Of a stretch of 64,000 bases of DNA, positions 16,696-25,682 are shown in pieces. A program made the position numbers and the translations under genes. This stretch comes from Blastocatellia bacterium (GTDB lineage Bacteria; Acidobacteriota; Blastocatellia; Chloracidobacteriales; JADJPF01). The DNA is taken from contig JADJPF010000020.1 in NCBI GenBank assembly GCA_016713405.1, positions 496,001 through 560,000 of the forward strand. The letters run 5' to 3'. The first letter of the stretch is position 1; each line of letters begins with the position of its first letter. Below the pieces are notes generated by a model. That model worked only from the letters and a program-made list of their open reading frames with translations. It was not told the DNA's origin and searched no databases.

Positions 16696-18102
16696 TTAGT
16701 AATTTTTAACTAGCTCTCTGGCAGCAGAGAGTAATTTTTCAACTTTTTCTTCTGATGAAGCCTCACAATAAAGCCTTAAAACTGGTTCAGTGCCAGATTG
16801 CCTAAGTAGTAGCCAGCTTTCATCTTCAAAAATAAGTTTTGTTCCATCTAAAGTAGCAACATCGACAATTTTTTCTTCGGCAATTTCTAATGGAGGGTCA
16901 GACTTCATTTTTTCTACAAAAGCTTGTCCTCTCTCAATTTCTATTGGTAAATCTAGCCGGTCATAGGAAAAATAGCCAAATTCCTGCCAAATGCTTTTAA
17001 GTAACTCGCTAGGTGTTTTTCCACTAGCAATAATTGCTTCTGCTAGCAAAAGGCTATTAAGAATACCATCACGTTCCGGTATATTGCCTTTAATACCAAT
17101 CCCTCCAGATTCTTCCCCACTTATTAAAACATTTCTTGTAAGCATTAGGTCTGCAAAATACTTAAAGCCTATAGGGGTTTCATAAATTGGTAAATTAAAA
17201 TGCTTGGCTATACGTTTTACCAACGTACTTTGGGAAAATGTTACTGCTACTGCTCCAGATAGCTTACGCACTTTAGCTAGATGTAATAAAAGTATTGCTA
17301 CAATTTGGTGTGAATTAATAAATTTTCCTTGTTCATCAACTGCGCCAACTCGGTCAGCGTCGCCATCAGTTGCAAGACCTAGTAGAGCAGAAGTTTCCCT
17401 AACACTTTCTGATAAGGCTTGAAGATGATGTGCTAACGGTTCAGGGTTAACACCGCCAAAATAAGCATCCTGGTTAGCTCTAATGGTAGTAACTTGGCAT
17501 TTTCCGCCGCTTAACAAATGCTCTACCCAACGTGCGCCGCTGCCATGCATTGGATCAACTATTATTTTGGCTGTTGATGCTTTGATTTGTTCTAAATCTA
17601 CAAGGTCAGCTATATGTCGTCCATAATTTATGGATGGTTGGATGGCTTTGACTTTACCTGTTGTGATGGCTTCAGCAAAAGACATAAGTTTTGGAGGAGT
17701 TTGACCTAATCTGGCTTCTATTTGTTGGGTTATTTCTGGAGGTGCTGAGCCTCCAAAAGGTGCTTTAACCTTAAACCCATTAAATTCTGGAGGGTTATGA
17801 CTAGCAGTAATTACTATACCAGCAGCTAAATTTTGTGTTTTTACTTCAAAAGAAACCATAGGAGTCGGGACAGCTTCATCAAAAAGCAGGGCTTGAAAAT
17901 CATTTGCTACAAGTTGTGCTGCTACTTGGCTAGCAAAACGGTCAGAAAGAAACCTACGGTCATAACCTACAGCTAAAGTTCTGTTAGGGAAATTTTCAGA
18001 ATTTAAGTAATCTGCCAGTGCTTGAGTAACAATAGCTACATTTTGAAATGTAAATTCTTCTGCAATAACTGCTCGCCAACCATCTGTTCCAAATTTAATC
18101 AT
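16696..18102 (-). CDS. Phosphoglucomutase/phosphomannomutase
   Basis: 468 residues, alpha-D-phosphohexomutase family. It interconverts sugar 1- and 6-phosphates for nucleotide-sugar and envelope polysaccharide synthesis. Visible are FGTDGWR at the start, the phosphoserine loop TASHNP (S101), the metal site DGDADR (246-251), the sugar loop GEESGG and the C-terminal phosphate loop RQSGTEP. The ATG at 18102 is chosen over a GTG at 18114 because it begins 1 bp after the stop of the upstream nucleotidyltransferase, with GGTGG as RBS. The two genes are co-transcribed and work in sequence. The substrate (glucose or mannose) cannot be told from sequence alone. Confidence 0.88.
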   Translation of the reverse strand: MIKFGTDGWRAVIAEEFTFQNVAIVTQALADYLNSENFPNRTLAVGYDRRFLSDRFASQVAAQLVANDFQALLFDEAVPTPMVSFEVKTQNLAAGIVITASHNPPEFNGFKVKAPFGGSAPPEITQQIEARLGQTPPKLMSFAEAITTGKVKAIQPSINYGRHIADLVDLEQIKASTAKIIVDPMHGSGARWVEHLLSGGKCQVTTIRANQDAYFGGVNPEPLAHHLQALSESVRETSALLGLATDGDADRVGAVDEQGKFINSHQIVAILLLHLAKVRKLSGAVAVTFSQSTLVKRIAKHFNLPIYETPIGFKYFADLMLTRNVLISGEESGGIGIKGNIPERDGILNSLLLAEAIIASGKTPSELLKSIWQEFGYFSYDRLDLPIEIERGQAFVEKMKSDPPLEIAEEKIVDVATLDGTKLIFEDESWLLLRQSGTEPVLRLYCEASSEEKVEKLLSAARELVKNY

Positions 18103-18103
18103 T

Positions 18104-19132
18104 TTAGATACCACCTATTTGGCTAAAATCTGTTATTACTGTGTTATCCCCTAAAACAGAGCCTTGTTTAATATTTGCAAATTGTTTGATTAAACAATTT
18201 TGACCAATAATTGAGTTTTCGATTGTCGCATTAGTTTCTACTTTAGTATTAGCTAGTAGTACAGAGTTTTTAACAGTTGCTCCATCTTCAATTAAGCAGT
18301 TTTCGCCGATTACAGAATTAGTAATTTTAGCTCCAACTCCAACTTTTACATTTTTAGCTAGCAGAGAAAGCGCATCTATTTCAGCAGAAGGAAAACTAGT
18401 TTGGTTACGTGTTGGATGGTAGGCTAGCCGATTAGCTATCACATCTAAATTAGCTTGCAAGTAACGGGCATTAGTTCCAATGTCTAGCCAATATTCTTTG
18501 CTAATTACAGAATAAAAAGGCTCATTTTCAGCTTTTAATCTTGGAAATAATTGATATTCAAAGGAATGTTCTACATCAGGAGGGATATATTGTAGAACTT
18601 TAGGTTCTAATACGTACATACCAGCATTAATTGTATTACAAGTAATTTCATCAGTTTTAGGTTTTTCTAAAAATCTTAGGACTTGACCATCGCTAGCAGT
18701 TTCAACTAGTCCATAAGCAGAAGGGTTTTCAACAGGTACTAAAATAATAGTTGCTGTTGCTTGACGCTGTTTATGTAATGCTACAGCAGCAGCCATATCA
18801 ATATTAGTAAGAATATCTCCATTAAATACTATAGTGGTAGTATTTATATATTTTTCTGCAAATTTATAAGCCCCGGCTGTGCCTAGTGGTTGAGGTTCAA
18901 CCAAATAGCGAATTTTAAGCCCTAACTTTTCACCATCTCCAAAAACAGCCATAATTTTTTCTGGCTGGTAAGATAGAGCTAAAATTACTTCTGCTACACC
19001 AGCTTTTTTTAATATTTCTAGTTGGTAATAAAGAAAAGGTTGGTTAGCTATTGTAGTAATGGGTTTAGGAGTGGAAAGAGTCAATGGACGAAGACGAGTT
19101 CCTTTTCCTCCAGCTAAGATAACGGCTTGCAT
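18104..19132 (-). CDS. Sugar-1-phosphate nucleotidyltransferase
   Basis: 342 residues. The N-terminal Rossmann-like nucleotidyltransferase has GGKGTRLRPLT (8-18), PKP, GTAGA, the metal-binding GD of FNGDIL and the EKP motif. The C-terminal third is a left-handed beta-helix of hexapeptide repeats (TNSVIGENCLIEDGATV...). It transfers a nucleotide to hexose-1-phosphate, giving GDP-mannose, UDP-glucose or dTDP-glucose; the overall form is closest to GDP-mannose pyrophosphorylase-like proteins. It is the first gene of a two-gene unit with the mutase that feeds it. The upstream 251 bp is a divergent promoter region shared with the esterase gene. Confidence 0.85.
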   Translation of the reverse strand: MQAVILAGGKGTRLRPLTLSTPKPITTIANQPFLYYQLEILKKAGVAEVILALSYQPEKIMAVFGDGEKLGLKIRYLVEPQPLGTAGAYKFAEKYINTTTIVFNGDILTNIDMAAAVALHKQRQATATIILVPVENPSAYGLVETASDGQVLRFLEKPKTDEITCNTINAGMYVLEPKVLQYIPPDVEHSFEYQLFPRLKAENEPFYSVISKEYWLDIGTNARYLQANLDVIANRLAYHPTRNQTSFPSAEIDALSLLAKNVKVGVGAKITNSVIGENCLIEDGATVKNSVLLANTKVETNATIENSIIGQNCLIKQFANIKQGSVLGDNTVITDFSQIGGI

Positions 19133-19383
19133 AATTAAACCCTTCTTAATAAAAATTTAAGACAAATAAAATTAATCTTAGGAATGCAGACTACTTTTCT
19201 TCTTGCAATATGTTGTTAAGAAATTTTCCTCTAAATTTTTATTTTAGCAAAAAATTAAAGGCCACATTCTAGCACAAAAGTTAAGTTGCAAAACTATTCT
19301 AAACAGTAGCGATTTCTTGTCTTTTTATCTTTGTGAGGTAATATCTAAAGCTAATTGCGATAAATTCATTTTAGGAAACTTTT

Positions 19384-20046
19384 ATGGCAGAAAACTCACA
19401 ATCACATAATATTGATATTATTAGAACAGCTAGATATTCTACTCTAGGTAAAATATCGGAAAACTTAAAAGAAATTTGGTTTGTATGTCATGGACAAGGA
19501 CAGCTTGCAGCTTATTTTATAAAGCCATTTGAAATTATTGCTAACGAAAGTAGGCTAATTGTTGCACCTGAAGCACTTTCTAGGTTTTACTTAGATGGTT
19601 TCGGTGGTAAAATTGGAGCTTGTTGGATGACTAGAGAAGATAGGTTGAATGAAATTGATAACTATGTAAACTACTTGGATAAACTTTATGATCAAGTTCT
19701 ATCAACTGTTGCAAACGCCAATGTAAAAGTAAATGTGTTAGGGTTTTCTCAAGGAGTTGCTACGGTTTGTCGCTGGATAGGTCTAGGTAAAGCAAAACAA
19801 ATAGAAAAATTAATCCTTTGGGGAGGTTTAACCCCACCAGACCTAGATTTAACTGCTACTTATGAAATATTTTCTCACTTAAAGATATTTGTAGTAGTAG
19901 GCAATCAAGATCAATTTGCTGATGCTAGTGTTATTGCTAATGAAGAAGAAAGATTAAAATCACATAATTTACCTTATCAATTAATTACTTTTGAAGGTGG
20001 ACATCAGCTTAATAGAGAAGTAATTAAAAAATTAGCAGAAAATTAA
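19384..20046 (+). CDS. Alpha/beta hydrolase, carboxylesterase/phospholipase type
   Basis: 220 residues. The catalytic triad is visible: nucleophile S122 in GFSQG, D176 in GNQDQF and H207 in GGHQLN. The early HGQGQ supplies the oxyanion hole. Length and motif spacing fit the small phospholipase/carboxylesterase family (PF02230-like). No signal peptide, so cytoplasmic. It lies 21 bp before the PP2C phosphatase gene and probably shares its transcript. The substrate is unknown. RBS TAGGAA precedes the ATG. Confidence 0.75.
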   Translation: MAENSQSHNIDIIRTARYSTLGKISENLKEIWFVCHGQGQLAAYFIKPFEIIANESRLIVAPEALSRFYLDGFGGKIGACWMTREDRLNEIDNYVNYLDKLYDQVLSTVANANVKVNVLGFSQGVATVCRWIGLGKAKQIEKLILWGGLTPPDLDLTATYEIFSHLKIFVVVGNQDQFADASVIANEEERLKSHNLPYQLITFEGGHQLNREVIKKLAEN

Positions 20047-20067
20047 GTATTTTTAAGGAAAAATTCT

Positions 20068-21291
20068 ATGAAATCTGGCCCCATTGCAGTTGAAATTGCT
20101 GCTTGTACAGATGTTGGATTGGTGCGTAAAAACAATGAAGACTATTTTCTAGTAGTTGATCTATCTACAGGTAAAGCTTTAGGAGATATTTATAAAGGTG
20201 ACAAAACTACCAATACTTTATCCATGTTGCTGGTTGTATCTGATGGAATGGGAGGACAACTAGCAGGAGAAGTAGCTAGTCAAATGGCAGTAACTAGTTT
20301 ATGGGAAAATATGCTTAAACTTAGCAATGTTCCTGCTTATGATAGGCTAGTTCAAGCAGTGGAAGAAACAAATAGTCTTGTTTTTCGCGAGAGTAGAAGA
20401 CCAGAATATAAGGGTATGGGAGCAACTCTTACTGCTGCATTGGTTGAAGGTGATAAGGCTTATATTGCTGAAGTTGGAGATAGCCGAGCTTATTTAGTGC
20501 GTGATGGACGTATTAAGCAAATTACTACAGATCAATCATTAATAGAAGTTTTAGTTTCACGAGGCTTAGTTACTCCAGCCGATGCAGAAAAATCCACTAA
20601 TCGAGGTATATTGCTCCAAGCTATTGGAGTTAAACAAGAAATTCAAGTGGCTGTAACCTCTTTACCACTACAAAGTAATGATTATTTACTAATTTGTAGC
20701 GATGGGTTGTCCAATAAAATTAAAGCTCAAGAAATGATGAAATTTATTAGTCAAAGAGGAGCTACTCAACCTGCTTGTCAAGATATGATTGTTGCGGCTC
20801 GTCATCGAGGCGGAGAAGATAATATCACAGCCCTGCTAGCTAAATTTAATGGCTCAGGACTGCCAACAAAAATTTCTAATGGTAAAATTACTACTACTCT
20901 GCAAGCACTTTCTACTTTTGATCCTGATCGTCCTAAGCCTTCAAAGCGGAAAACACAAAGACTTTCTTCCTTAAGTAATAATGATAAAGCAGTAAGCTTT
21001 TCCTCTACAGTAGGTGGATTAAATAGTCAAAATCGGGATTTAAGCTCTTATCCAGAAAGAGACAATTTAGTTGCAGAATTTGAGCGTCTTTCTTTTCATT
21101 TAGATAAAGCTAAAGAGTCCTTAAGAGTAGAAATGGAAGGTCTACGTAAAGCTGCTGAATGGTTGCAAAAGGGTGGATCTATTAATCGTGAACTCCCAGA
21201 AATATTTACTAAAATGCGTAGTGCTGAATCTACCTTAGAACATACTCGAACTGTAGTAGCAGAAGCTAAAGAATTATTTAAGAAAAAATAA
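20068..21291 (+). CDS. PP2C-type Ser/Thr protein phosphatase with coiled-coil tail
   Basis: 407 residues. The PP2C core (1 to about 270) has all metal-binding motifs: NNEDYF (D25), VVSDGMGG (D59), VGDSRAYL, CSDGLSN and GGEDNITAL. It reverses Ser/Thr phosphorylation and is the natural partner for the Hanks-type kinases at 8048, 25683, 29867 and 57543. The C-terminal 140 residues are a basic linker and a helical segment (about 325-405) likely to form a coiled coil, perhaps for localisation. No membrane segment is seen. AAGGA precedes the ATG. Confidence 0.9.
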   Translation: MKSGPIAVEIAACTDVGLVRKNNEDYFLVVDLSTGKALGDIYKGDKTTNTLSMLLVVSDGMGGQLAGEVASQMAVTSLWENMLKLSNVPAYDRLVQAVEETNSLVFRESRRPEYKGMGATLTAALVEGDKAYIAEVGDSRAYLVRDGRIKQITTDQSLIEVLVSRGLVTPADAEKSTNRGILLQAIGVKQEIQVAVTSLPLQSNDYLLICSDGLSNKIKAQEMMKFISQRGATQPACQDMIVAARHRGGEDNITALLAKFNGSGLPTKISNGKITTTLQALSTFDPDRPKPSKRKTQRLSSLSNNDKAVSFSSTVGGLNSQNRDLSSYPERDNLVAEFERLSFHLDKAKESLRVEMEGLRKAAEWLQKGGSINRELPEIFTKMRSAESTLEHTRTVVAEAKELFKKK

Positions 21292-21350
21292 CAAAGCATT
21301 TAATAATTAGCAAAGTTAGCGCAAGGAAAAATTTTTTTTTGGGGCAAAAT

Positions 21351-22490
21351 GTGTCAAAAATAGACTTTAAACCTAATCGTTATTTTGTAGATACACTAGT
21401 TAAATCAGGGTTTACACGTAAAGAAGCACATAAGATTTTTAATAGCTTATTTACAAACATTACAGAGACTTTGCTAGCAAATAATACTGCTCAAATAAAA
21501 GGTTTTGGTACGTTTCAGCTTTATTCAAAATCTAATAACCGGCAAGTTTTACCAACAAATGATAGTAAAGCAGAAAGATTTGTTAAGTTTTACCCTACTA
21601 ATTCGCTTAAATCATTTATTGGACAGATAGCAACTAATCTAGCAATACAAGAAAAGTTACCTAGTCTTAATAAAGTAAACTCTGAGAAAAACCTTGCACA
21701 AACTCAACAAACAGATAATTTAGGTGAAGATAAAACTATTGATGAAGCTTTTATAGAAGAAAAAGATACATTAGGAGATGTTGAATTAACTGAAGAACAA
21801 AGATGGGTAGAATTTGATTTACATTACAATGTTGGCATTGCTTACAAGGAAATGATGCTTTATGAAATGGCTATAGAAGAATTACTGGTAGCTATTGGCT
21901 TAATAGAAAGTCATTTATCTAACAAAGAGCAAAAAAGTAAATTAGTGCAATCTTGTGAGATAGTTAGTTTATGTTATGTTGGCTTAAGTGCTTATGAAAA
22001 GGCAGAGAGTTGGCTTTTAAGGGGCTTAGATTTAATTGATTATGAAGCTAATGAATATAAAGCTTTACGTTATGATTTAGCTTTACTTTATGAAGCAACA
22101 GGGCGAATAGAAGAGGCAACCGAAGCTTTTTTTGATGTTTATGCAATAGATATTAATTTTCGTCGAATAGCACAGAAGTTAAAAACTTTGCAAAGTCGTT
22201 ATATAAAAAAATACCGTGATGAGCGACGGGATCAGCTAATTCCAGTGCTAGTGCGCGGTCGAAGTATTTCAGGCGAGAGATTTGAGGAAGATACTTTAAT
22301 AGTTAATGTTTCACGTCGAGGAGCAGCAATAAAAAGCTCTTATCCACTTCAACCAAATACCTTTTTAGAACTGCATTTTCCAAATGTGGTAGCTGTAAAA
22401 ATAGCTAAAATTGTTTGGTGTACTGCTGCTAGTAACTATGTAGGTGGATTTCAAGCAGGGATTTTAGTTTATCATGATAAGCCAAAGTAA
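21351..22490 (+). CDS. HU/IHF-like domain-TPR-PilZ fusion protein
   Basis: About 379 residues in three modules. Residues 3-95 resemble a HU/IHF DNA-binding fold (VDTLVKSGFTRKEAHKIF, then IKGFGTFQLY). An acidic linker leads to a TPR-like helical region (about 150-285, with YNVGIAYKEMMLYEMAIEE). The C-terminus (about 290-378) is a PilZ-like domain (ERRDQLIPVLVRG, NVSRRGAAI). Binding of DNA and of c-di-GMP are both inferred. The start is uncertain: GTG 21351 follows GGGG, while TTG 21339 lies in the same frame after a T10 run. It follows the phosphatase gene by about 60 bp. I know of no standard family with this order of domains. Confidence 0.65.
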   Translation: MSKIDFKPNRYFVDTLVKSGFTRKEAHKIFNSLFTNITETLLANNTAQIKGFGTFQLYSKSNNRQVLPTNDSKAERFVKFYPTNSLKSFIGQIATNLAIQEKLPSLNKVNSEKNLAQTQQTDNLGEDKTIDEAFIEEKDTLGDVELTEEQRWVEFDLHYNVGIAYKEMMLYEMAIEELLVAIGLIESHLSNKEQKSKLVQSCEIVSLCYVGLSAYEKAESWLLRGLDLIDYEANEYKALRYDLALLYEATGRIEEATEAFFDVYAIDINFRRIAQKLKTLQSRYIKKYRDERRDQLIPVLVRGRSISGERFEEDTLIVNVSRRGAAIKSSYPLQPNTFLELHFPNVVAVKIAKIVWCTAASNYVGGFQAGILVYHDKPK

Positions 22491-22577
22491 TTATTTTTAA
22501 GTTTTAGTATTTAAGAAGAGTTAAATGTAGAGATTAAGTTAGATTTAGAAAGGATTAAAGATTAGGTACTTTTTGAG

Positions 22578-22651
22578 TACGCCCATGTGGATTCGAACCA
22601 CAGACCTACGGCTTAGAAGGCCGTTGCTCTATCCTACTGAGCTATGGGCGC
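22578..22651 (-). tRNA. tRNA-Arg (anticodon TCT)
   Basis: A 74-nt cloverleaf on the minus strand. The acceptor is GCGCCCA/TGGGCGT with discriminator A, the anticodon stem is ACGGC-CTTCTAA-GCCGT giving TCT, and the T-arm contains GGTTCGAATCC. CCA is not encoded. Confidence 0.93.
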
Positions 22652-22663
22652 AAAAGAAGGCAA

Positions 22664-22737
22664 TCGGGGAGAGTGGATTCGAACCACCGGTCTCTTGGTC
22701 CCAAACCAAGCGCGTTACCAGACTACGCCACTCCCCG
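22664..22737 (-). tRNA. tRNA-Pro (anticodon TGG)
   Basis: A minus-strand cloverleaf with acceptor CGGGGAG/CTCCCCG. C1-G72 is the usual proline identity pair. The anticodon stem-loop CTTGG-TTTGGGA-CCAAG gives TGG, and the T-arm contains GGTTCGAATCC. CCA is not encoded. It lies 12 bp upstream of tRNA-Arg, so the pair is one transcript. Confidence 0.93.
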
Positions 22738-23079
22738 TAAAATTAAAATGATTAAAATAACTTGTTGTTTGAAAGTGTGTACTCTACTAAAATCTCTTTG
22801 TTACTGTCAAGCAGACTAAGCAAAAATTTACGGAAAATCTGCAAGTGCCATATCTGACAGCTATAGTCAAATATGGCATTTAGTTAGTGCCAAGCTTGTC
22901 AGGCATAGGATTTTAATTTAAGAAAATAGCTATGAAACTTTATAGGCCAAAAGGCTAATTACTAGTAAATACAAGTATTTATCTAAATGACCAATAGATT
23001 AGGTTATAAGCTACTTAAAGGCATATTATTTGATTTAGCTATCAGCAAAATATTCCAAAAATTCTTTTAGGAGAAAGTT
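22738..23079. other. Intergenic region with inverted repeat
   Basis: 342 bp between tRNA-Pro and the next plus-strand gene. Besides the tRNA promoter it holds a hairpin at 22847-22877 (GCCATAT-c-TGAC, loop, GTCA-a-ATATGGC, one mismatch). No T-run follows on either strand, so a role as operator or weak terminator is open. Nothing else is recognised. Confidence 0.45.
22781..22810 (-). promoter_or_regulatory. Predicted promoter of the tRNA pair
   Basis: On the minus strand TTGACA (22805-22810) and TAGAGT (22781-22786) are separated by 18 bp. Predicted start is about 35 nt before tRNA-Pro. Confidence 0.6.
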
Positions 23080-23337
23080 ATGATAGCTACAAATCTTAAT
23101 TCTTATAGTGGCACAAATATTTATCCAATAAATAATGCAAATGTAAACTTAGATAAAAGCCAAGATAAAAATATTAATGAAAGTATAAAGGTTGATATGC
23201 CATCTCCACCAATTTCATTAATTTCTGATTATCAAAATTCAGGGAACTTTATTGCTTATAAAATTTCCCAACAATTAAATAATTCACCTGTGATTAACCT
23301 TCAACTTAATTTATCAGGCTATGGAATAGGTGGTTAA
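23080..23337 (+). CDS. Small hypothetical protein
   Basis: 85 residues, Asn/Ser-rich, no Cys, no membrane segment or signal peptide; ends in LSGYGIGG. No family recognised. It is supported as a real gene by the RBS TAGGAG just before the ATG, by its own perfect terminator immediately downstream and by the lack of any competing frame. Its composition is like that of the small proteins at 38310-39500. Confidence 0.5.
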   Translation: MIATNLNSYSGTNIYPINNANVNLDKSQDKNINESIKVDMPSPPISLISDYQNSGNFIAYKISQQLNNSPVINLQLNLSGYGIGG

Positions 23338-23369
23338 AACATACTTAATTAAAACTAACTAAGCAAATA

Positions 23370-23404
23370 AAAAAGGCAGCTATAAATTTATAGCTGCCTT
23401 TTTA
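23370..23404. terminator. Bidirectional intrinsic terminator
   Basis: A near-perfect palindrome, AAAAAGGCAGCTATA followed by a short AAT spacer and its complement, ending in TTTTT on both strands. It separates the small hypothetical gene from the convergent SYLF gene. Confidence 0.9.
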
Positions 23405-23422
23405 TTTTTAGGAACAAGATGA

Positions 23423-24127
23423 TTAATCTTTTTTAGGAGATCGTTTATTAAGAGCTTCAATAAATAAGTTAGTATCTTCTGGATATCCAACTAAATTACT
23501 AATTAGTGCGTCTTTTGCAGCTATTTTCTTTCCATATAAACCTAAATTAGCCTCTTGGTCTGGTTTTAGAGAAGAGCCTTTAAGAGAAATTCCAGCAAAA
23601 ACACCTTGAGTACGTGAATAAGCTAGGATTTCTGCTTTTAGTGCAGCATCAGTTTCTGCACTGCTAGCACGGCCAACCGGCCCGGCAGCAACAGAAGCAT
23701 CTGCACCTAAAGTAAATTTATCTTTTAGCAGTGAATTAATTCCTTTGTCATTCATAATGACTAATACTAAATCAATTGATTGTCCGCCAATTTGAAGACC
23801 AAAACTCCCACCTTTAAGGGAGAAAAATAGCGGCGCACTCCAACCATCTGGAGATCTACGACAGCTTGCTAGTCCCTTTCCATATTGACCACCAAAGACA
23901 AAAGCTCCTTTTTTTACCGATGGAATTACCATAATACATTCACATTTACCTAAAATGTCTTTTGGGACGCTTTTATCAGGAGTGTCTAGTAGTTGGGTTA
24001 AAACATCTACTGCATTTGTAATTCTTTCTTTTTCTGCTTGGCTGATTTTGGCCGCAGTTGAAATAACAAAAGAAAAAACAAAAACTACTAAAACTAAAAA
24101 TCGAGTAAAGAAAAGACGGTTTTTCAT
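23423..24127 (-). CDS. SYLF (Ysc84/DUF500) domain lipid-binding protein
   Basis: 234 residues. A signal peptide (about 1-26, ending STAA) precedes a SYLF-type domain. Typical blocks are IPSVKKGAFVFGGQYGKGL, WSAPLFFSLKGGSFGLQIGGQS, a DLVLVIMN strand, and late GRASSAETDAALKAEILAYSRTQGVFAGISL. Members bind phosphoinositides or lipids and bacterial ones are exported. Here it would be periplasmic or envelope-associated. It stands alone, ending at the shared palindromic terminator. Function beyond lipid binding is unknown. Confidence 0.85.
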   Translation of the reverse strand: MKNRLFFTRFLVLVVFVFSFVISTAAKISQAEKERITNAVDVLTQLLDTPDKSVPKDILGKCECIMVIPSVKKGAFVFGGQYGKGLASCRRSPDGWSAPLFFSLKGGSFGLQIGGQSIDLVLVIMNDKGINSLLKDKFTLGADASVAAGPVGRASSAETDAALKAEILAYSRTQGVFAGISLKGSSLKPDQEANLGLYGKKIAAKDALISNLVGYPEDTNLFIEALNKRSPKKD

Positions 24128-24284
24128 AAATTTACAATATCTATTTTTAGAAGTACCTAAAAATAATGCTAACTCCTTTTACCTATAAATCCTAGGTCTT
24201 ACGACTTAGTCTACAATTACATAGCCCTTGTAAGGCTTTATACTTATGATTTTATCTTATACTTAATCTTTTAGACATAAGTAG

Positions 24285-25680
24285 CTAATTAGATTCAAAA
24301 CCTCTTGTTTGATGATTGGAAATATTTTTAGAGCTAATAATTTTTTCTATAGCTGATTTTATAGAGTCAGCAAGAAAAGGATCTGATATATCATTAAGTT
24401 TGTTTTCTAGCGGCTTAATTGCAAATTCATCTCCTATTTCTTCTAAAGCTTGAATTACGCTATAAAAAACTGTTTCGTCAGAGTCCGATAACATATTGAT
24501 CAGTAACTGTGTTACTTTTGGAGTTTTAATTCTAGATAAAGCTTTAATAGTTACATTTCTAATTGTTGGATCTAAATCTGTTAGGTAGATAGTAAGAAGG
24601 TCTAAAACAGTTTCTTGACCAACTTGGCCTAAAGCTTGGATAGCAAAGTATTTAACATTTACATCAGGATCATTTAAGGCAAAAATTAAAGGATTAATTG
24701 CTAAGTTTGTACCTATGCTTCCAATTGCCTGGACAGCTTTTTGGCGTAAATCAGCCGGTTCATCAGTTAAAAGATTGCTAAGGGGCTTAATAGCTTGTGG
24801 ATCAGCTAGAATTTCCAGGGATGAATAGCAAACCATTGAACTTCTATATCTATGTCTGTTAGGCTTTAAATAAGGCAGAAATAGCGGTTTTGCTGCTAAT
24901 ATGGCCTAGGGCCCAGGCTGACAGCCTTCGTTTAGCTATATTTGTATCAGCTAGTAAATTAATTAGTAAATCTATAGTTTCTTCACTTGGAATTTGAGCT
25001 AAAGCTAAAATAATTTGTTCTTTGATTTGGTTTAAGGTTTCGTTTTCTTCTGTATCGGCAATACTTTCTAATATATTAAATAAAGGTCTTACCGCTTTTG
25101 GATTAGCTATTTTTCCTAAAGCTTCTATTATAGTAGTGTAAATTGTTATATTTGGATCATTTAAGCAATCTAATAAGCAATCAAGAGCTTCAGCAGCTTT
25201 AATTTCTCCTAACCAATAAGCTGCTAGATTACGATAAGGTGAGCTAGGATCTTGGAGCAGGTAAATTAAATTTTTTACCAATAATTCCTGAGAGAGACTA
25301 GATAAAGTTACTAAAGCTGTGCGTCCAAGTAAATTTTCTGGATCTCGTTCTAAGTCTTCTAAAAAAATAATCTTAAATAGAGGTTCAAATGCTTCAAGAC
25401 TGCCAATTTGCTCAAATGCAACACAAGTTTGTATTTGTACAAAAAGATCTTCGTCTGATAATAAAGGTAGTAAATCTTCAGCAAGATTTTCTTCTGTAAT
25501 TTCGGCTATTTCTCCCAAAATACGTACAACAGCAGCACGAGTTGATGCACTTTGGCTTTTAAGCATTCCTAACAAAGGAAAGATACTTGTAGGATCTTTT
25601 AGCGCAATTATTTGTTCAATAGCATTTTCTCTAACATCTATATCATCATCTGAAAGTTCTGTTAGTAGGCTATTGAGCAT
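24285..25680 (-). CDS. HEAT-repeat protein (frame broken twice)
   Basis: A tandem array of about 30-residue HEAT (PBS-lyase-type) repeats such as DPTIRNVTIKALSRI and DSDETVFYSVIQALEEIG. It appears as two frames, 24859-25680 and 24285-24836. The bases between them encode a matching repeat, SLTDIDIEVQWFAIH, in the third frame. Restoring one A in the run at 24865-24867 and one base at about 24818-24821 (giving FAIHALEILADPQ) yields one continuous protein of about 465 residues. It acts as a scaffold and begins 2 bp after the stop of the upstream kinase gene, so it is likely a partner or target of that kinase. No catalytic motif is seen. Confidence 0.7.
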
Positions 25681-25682
25681 TT

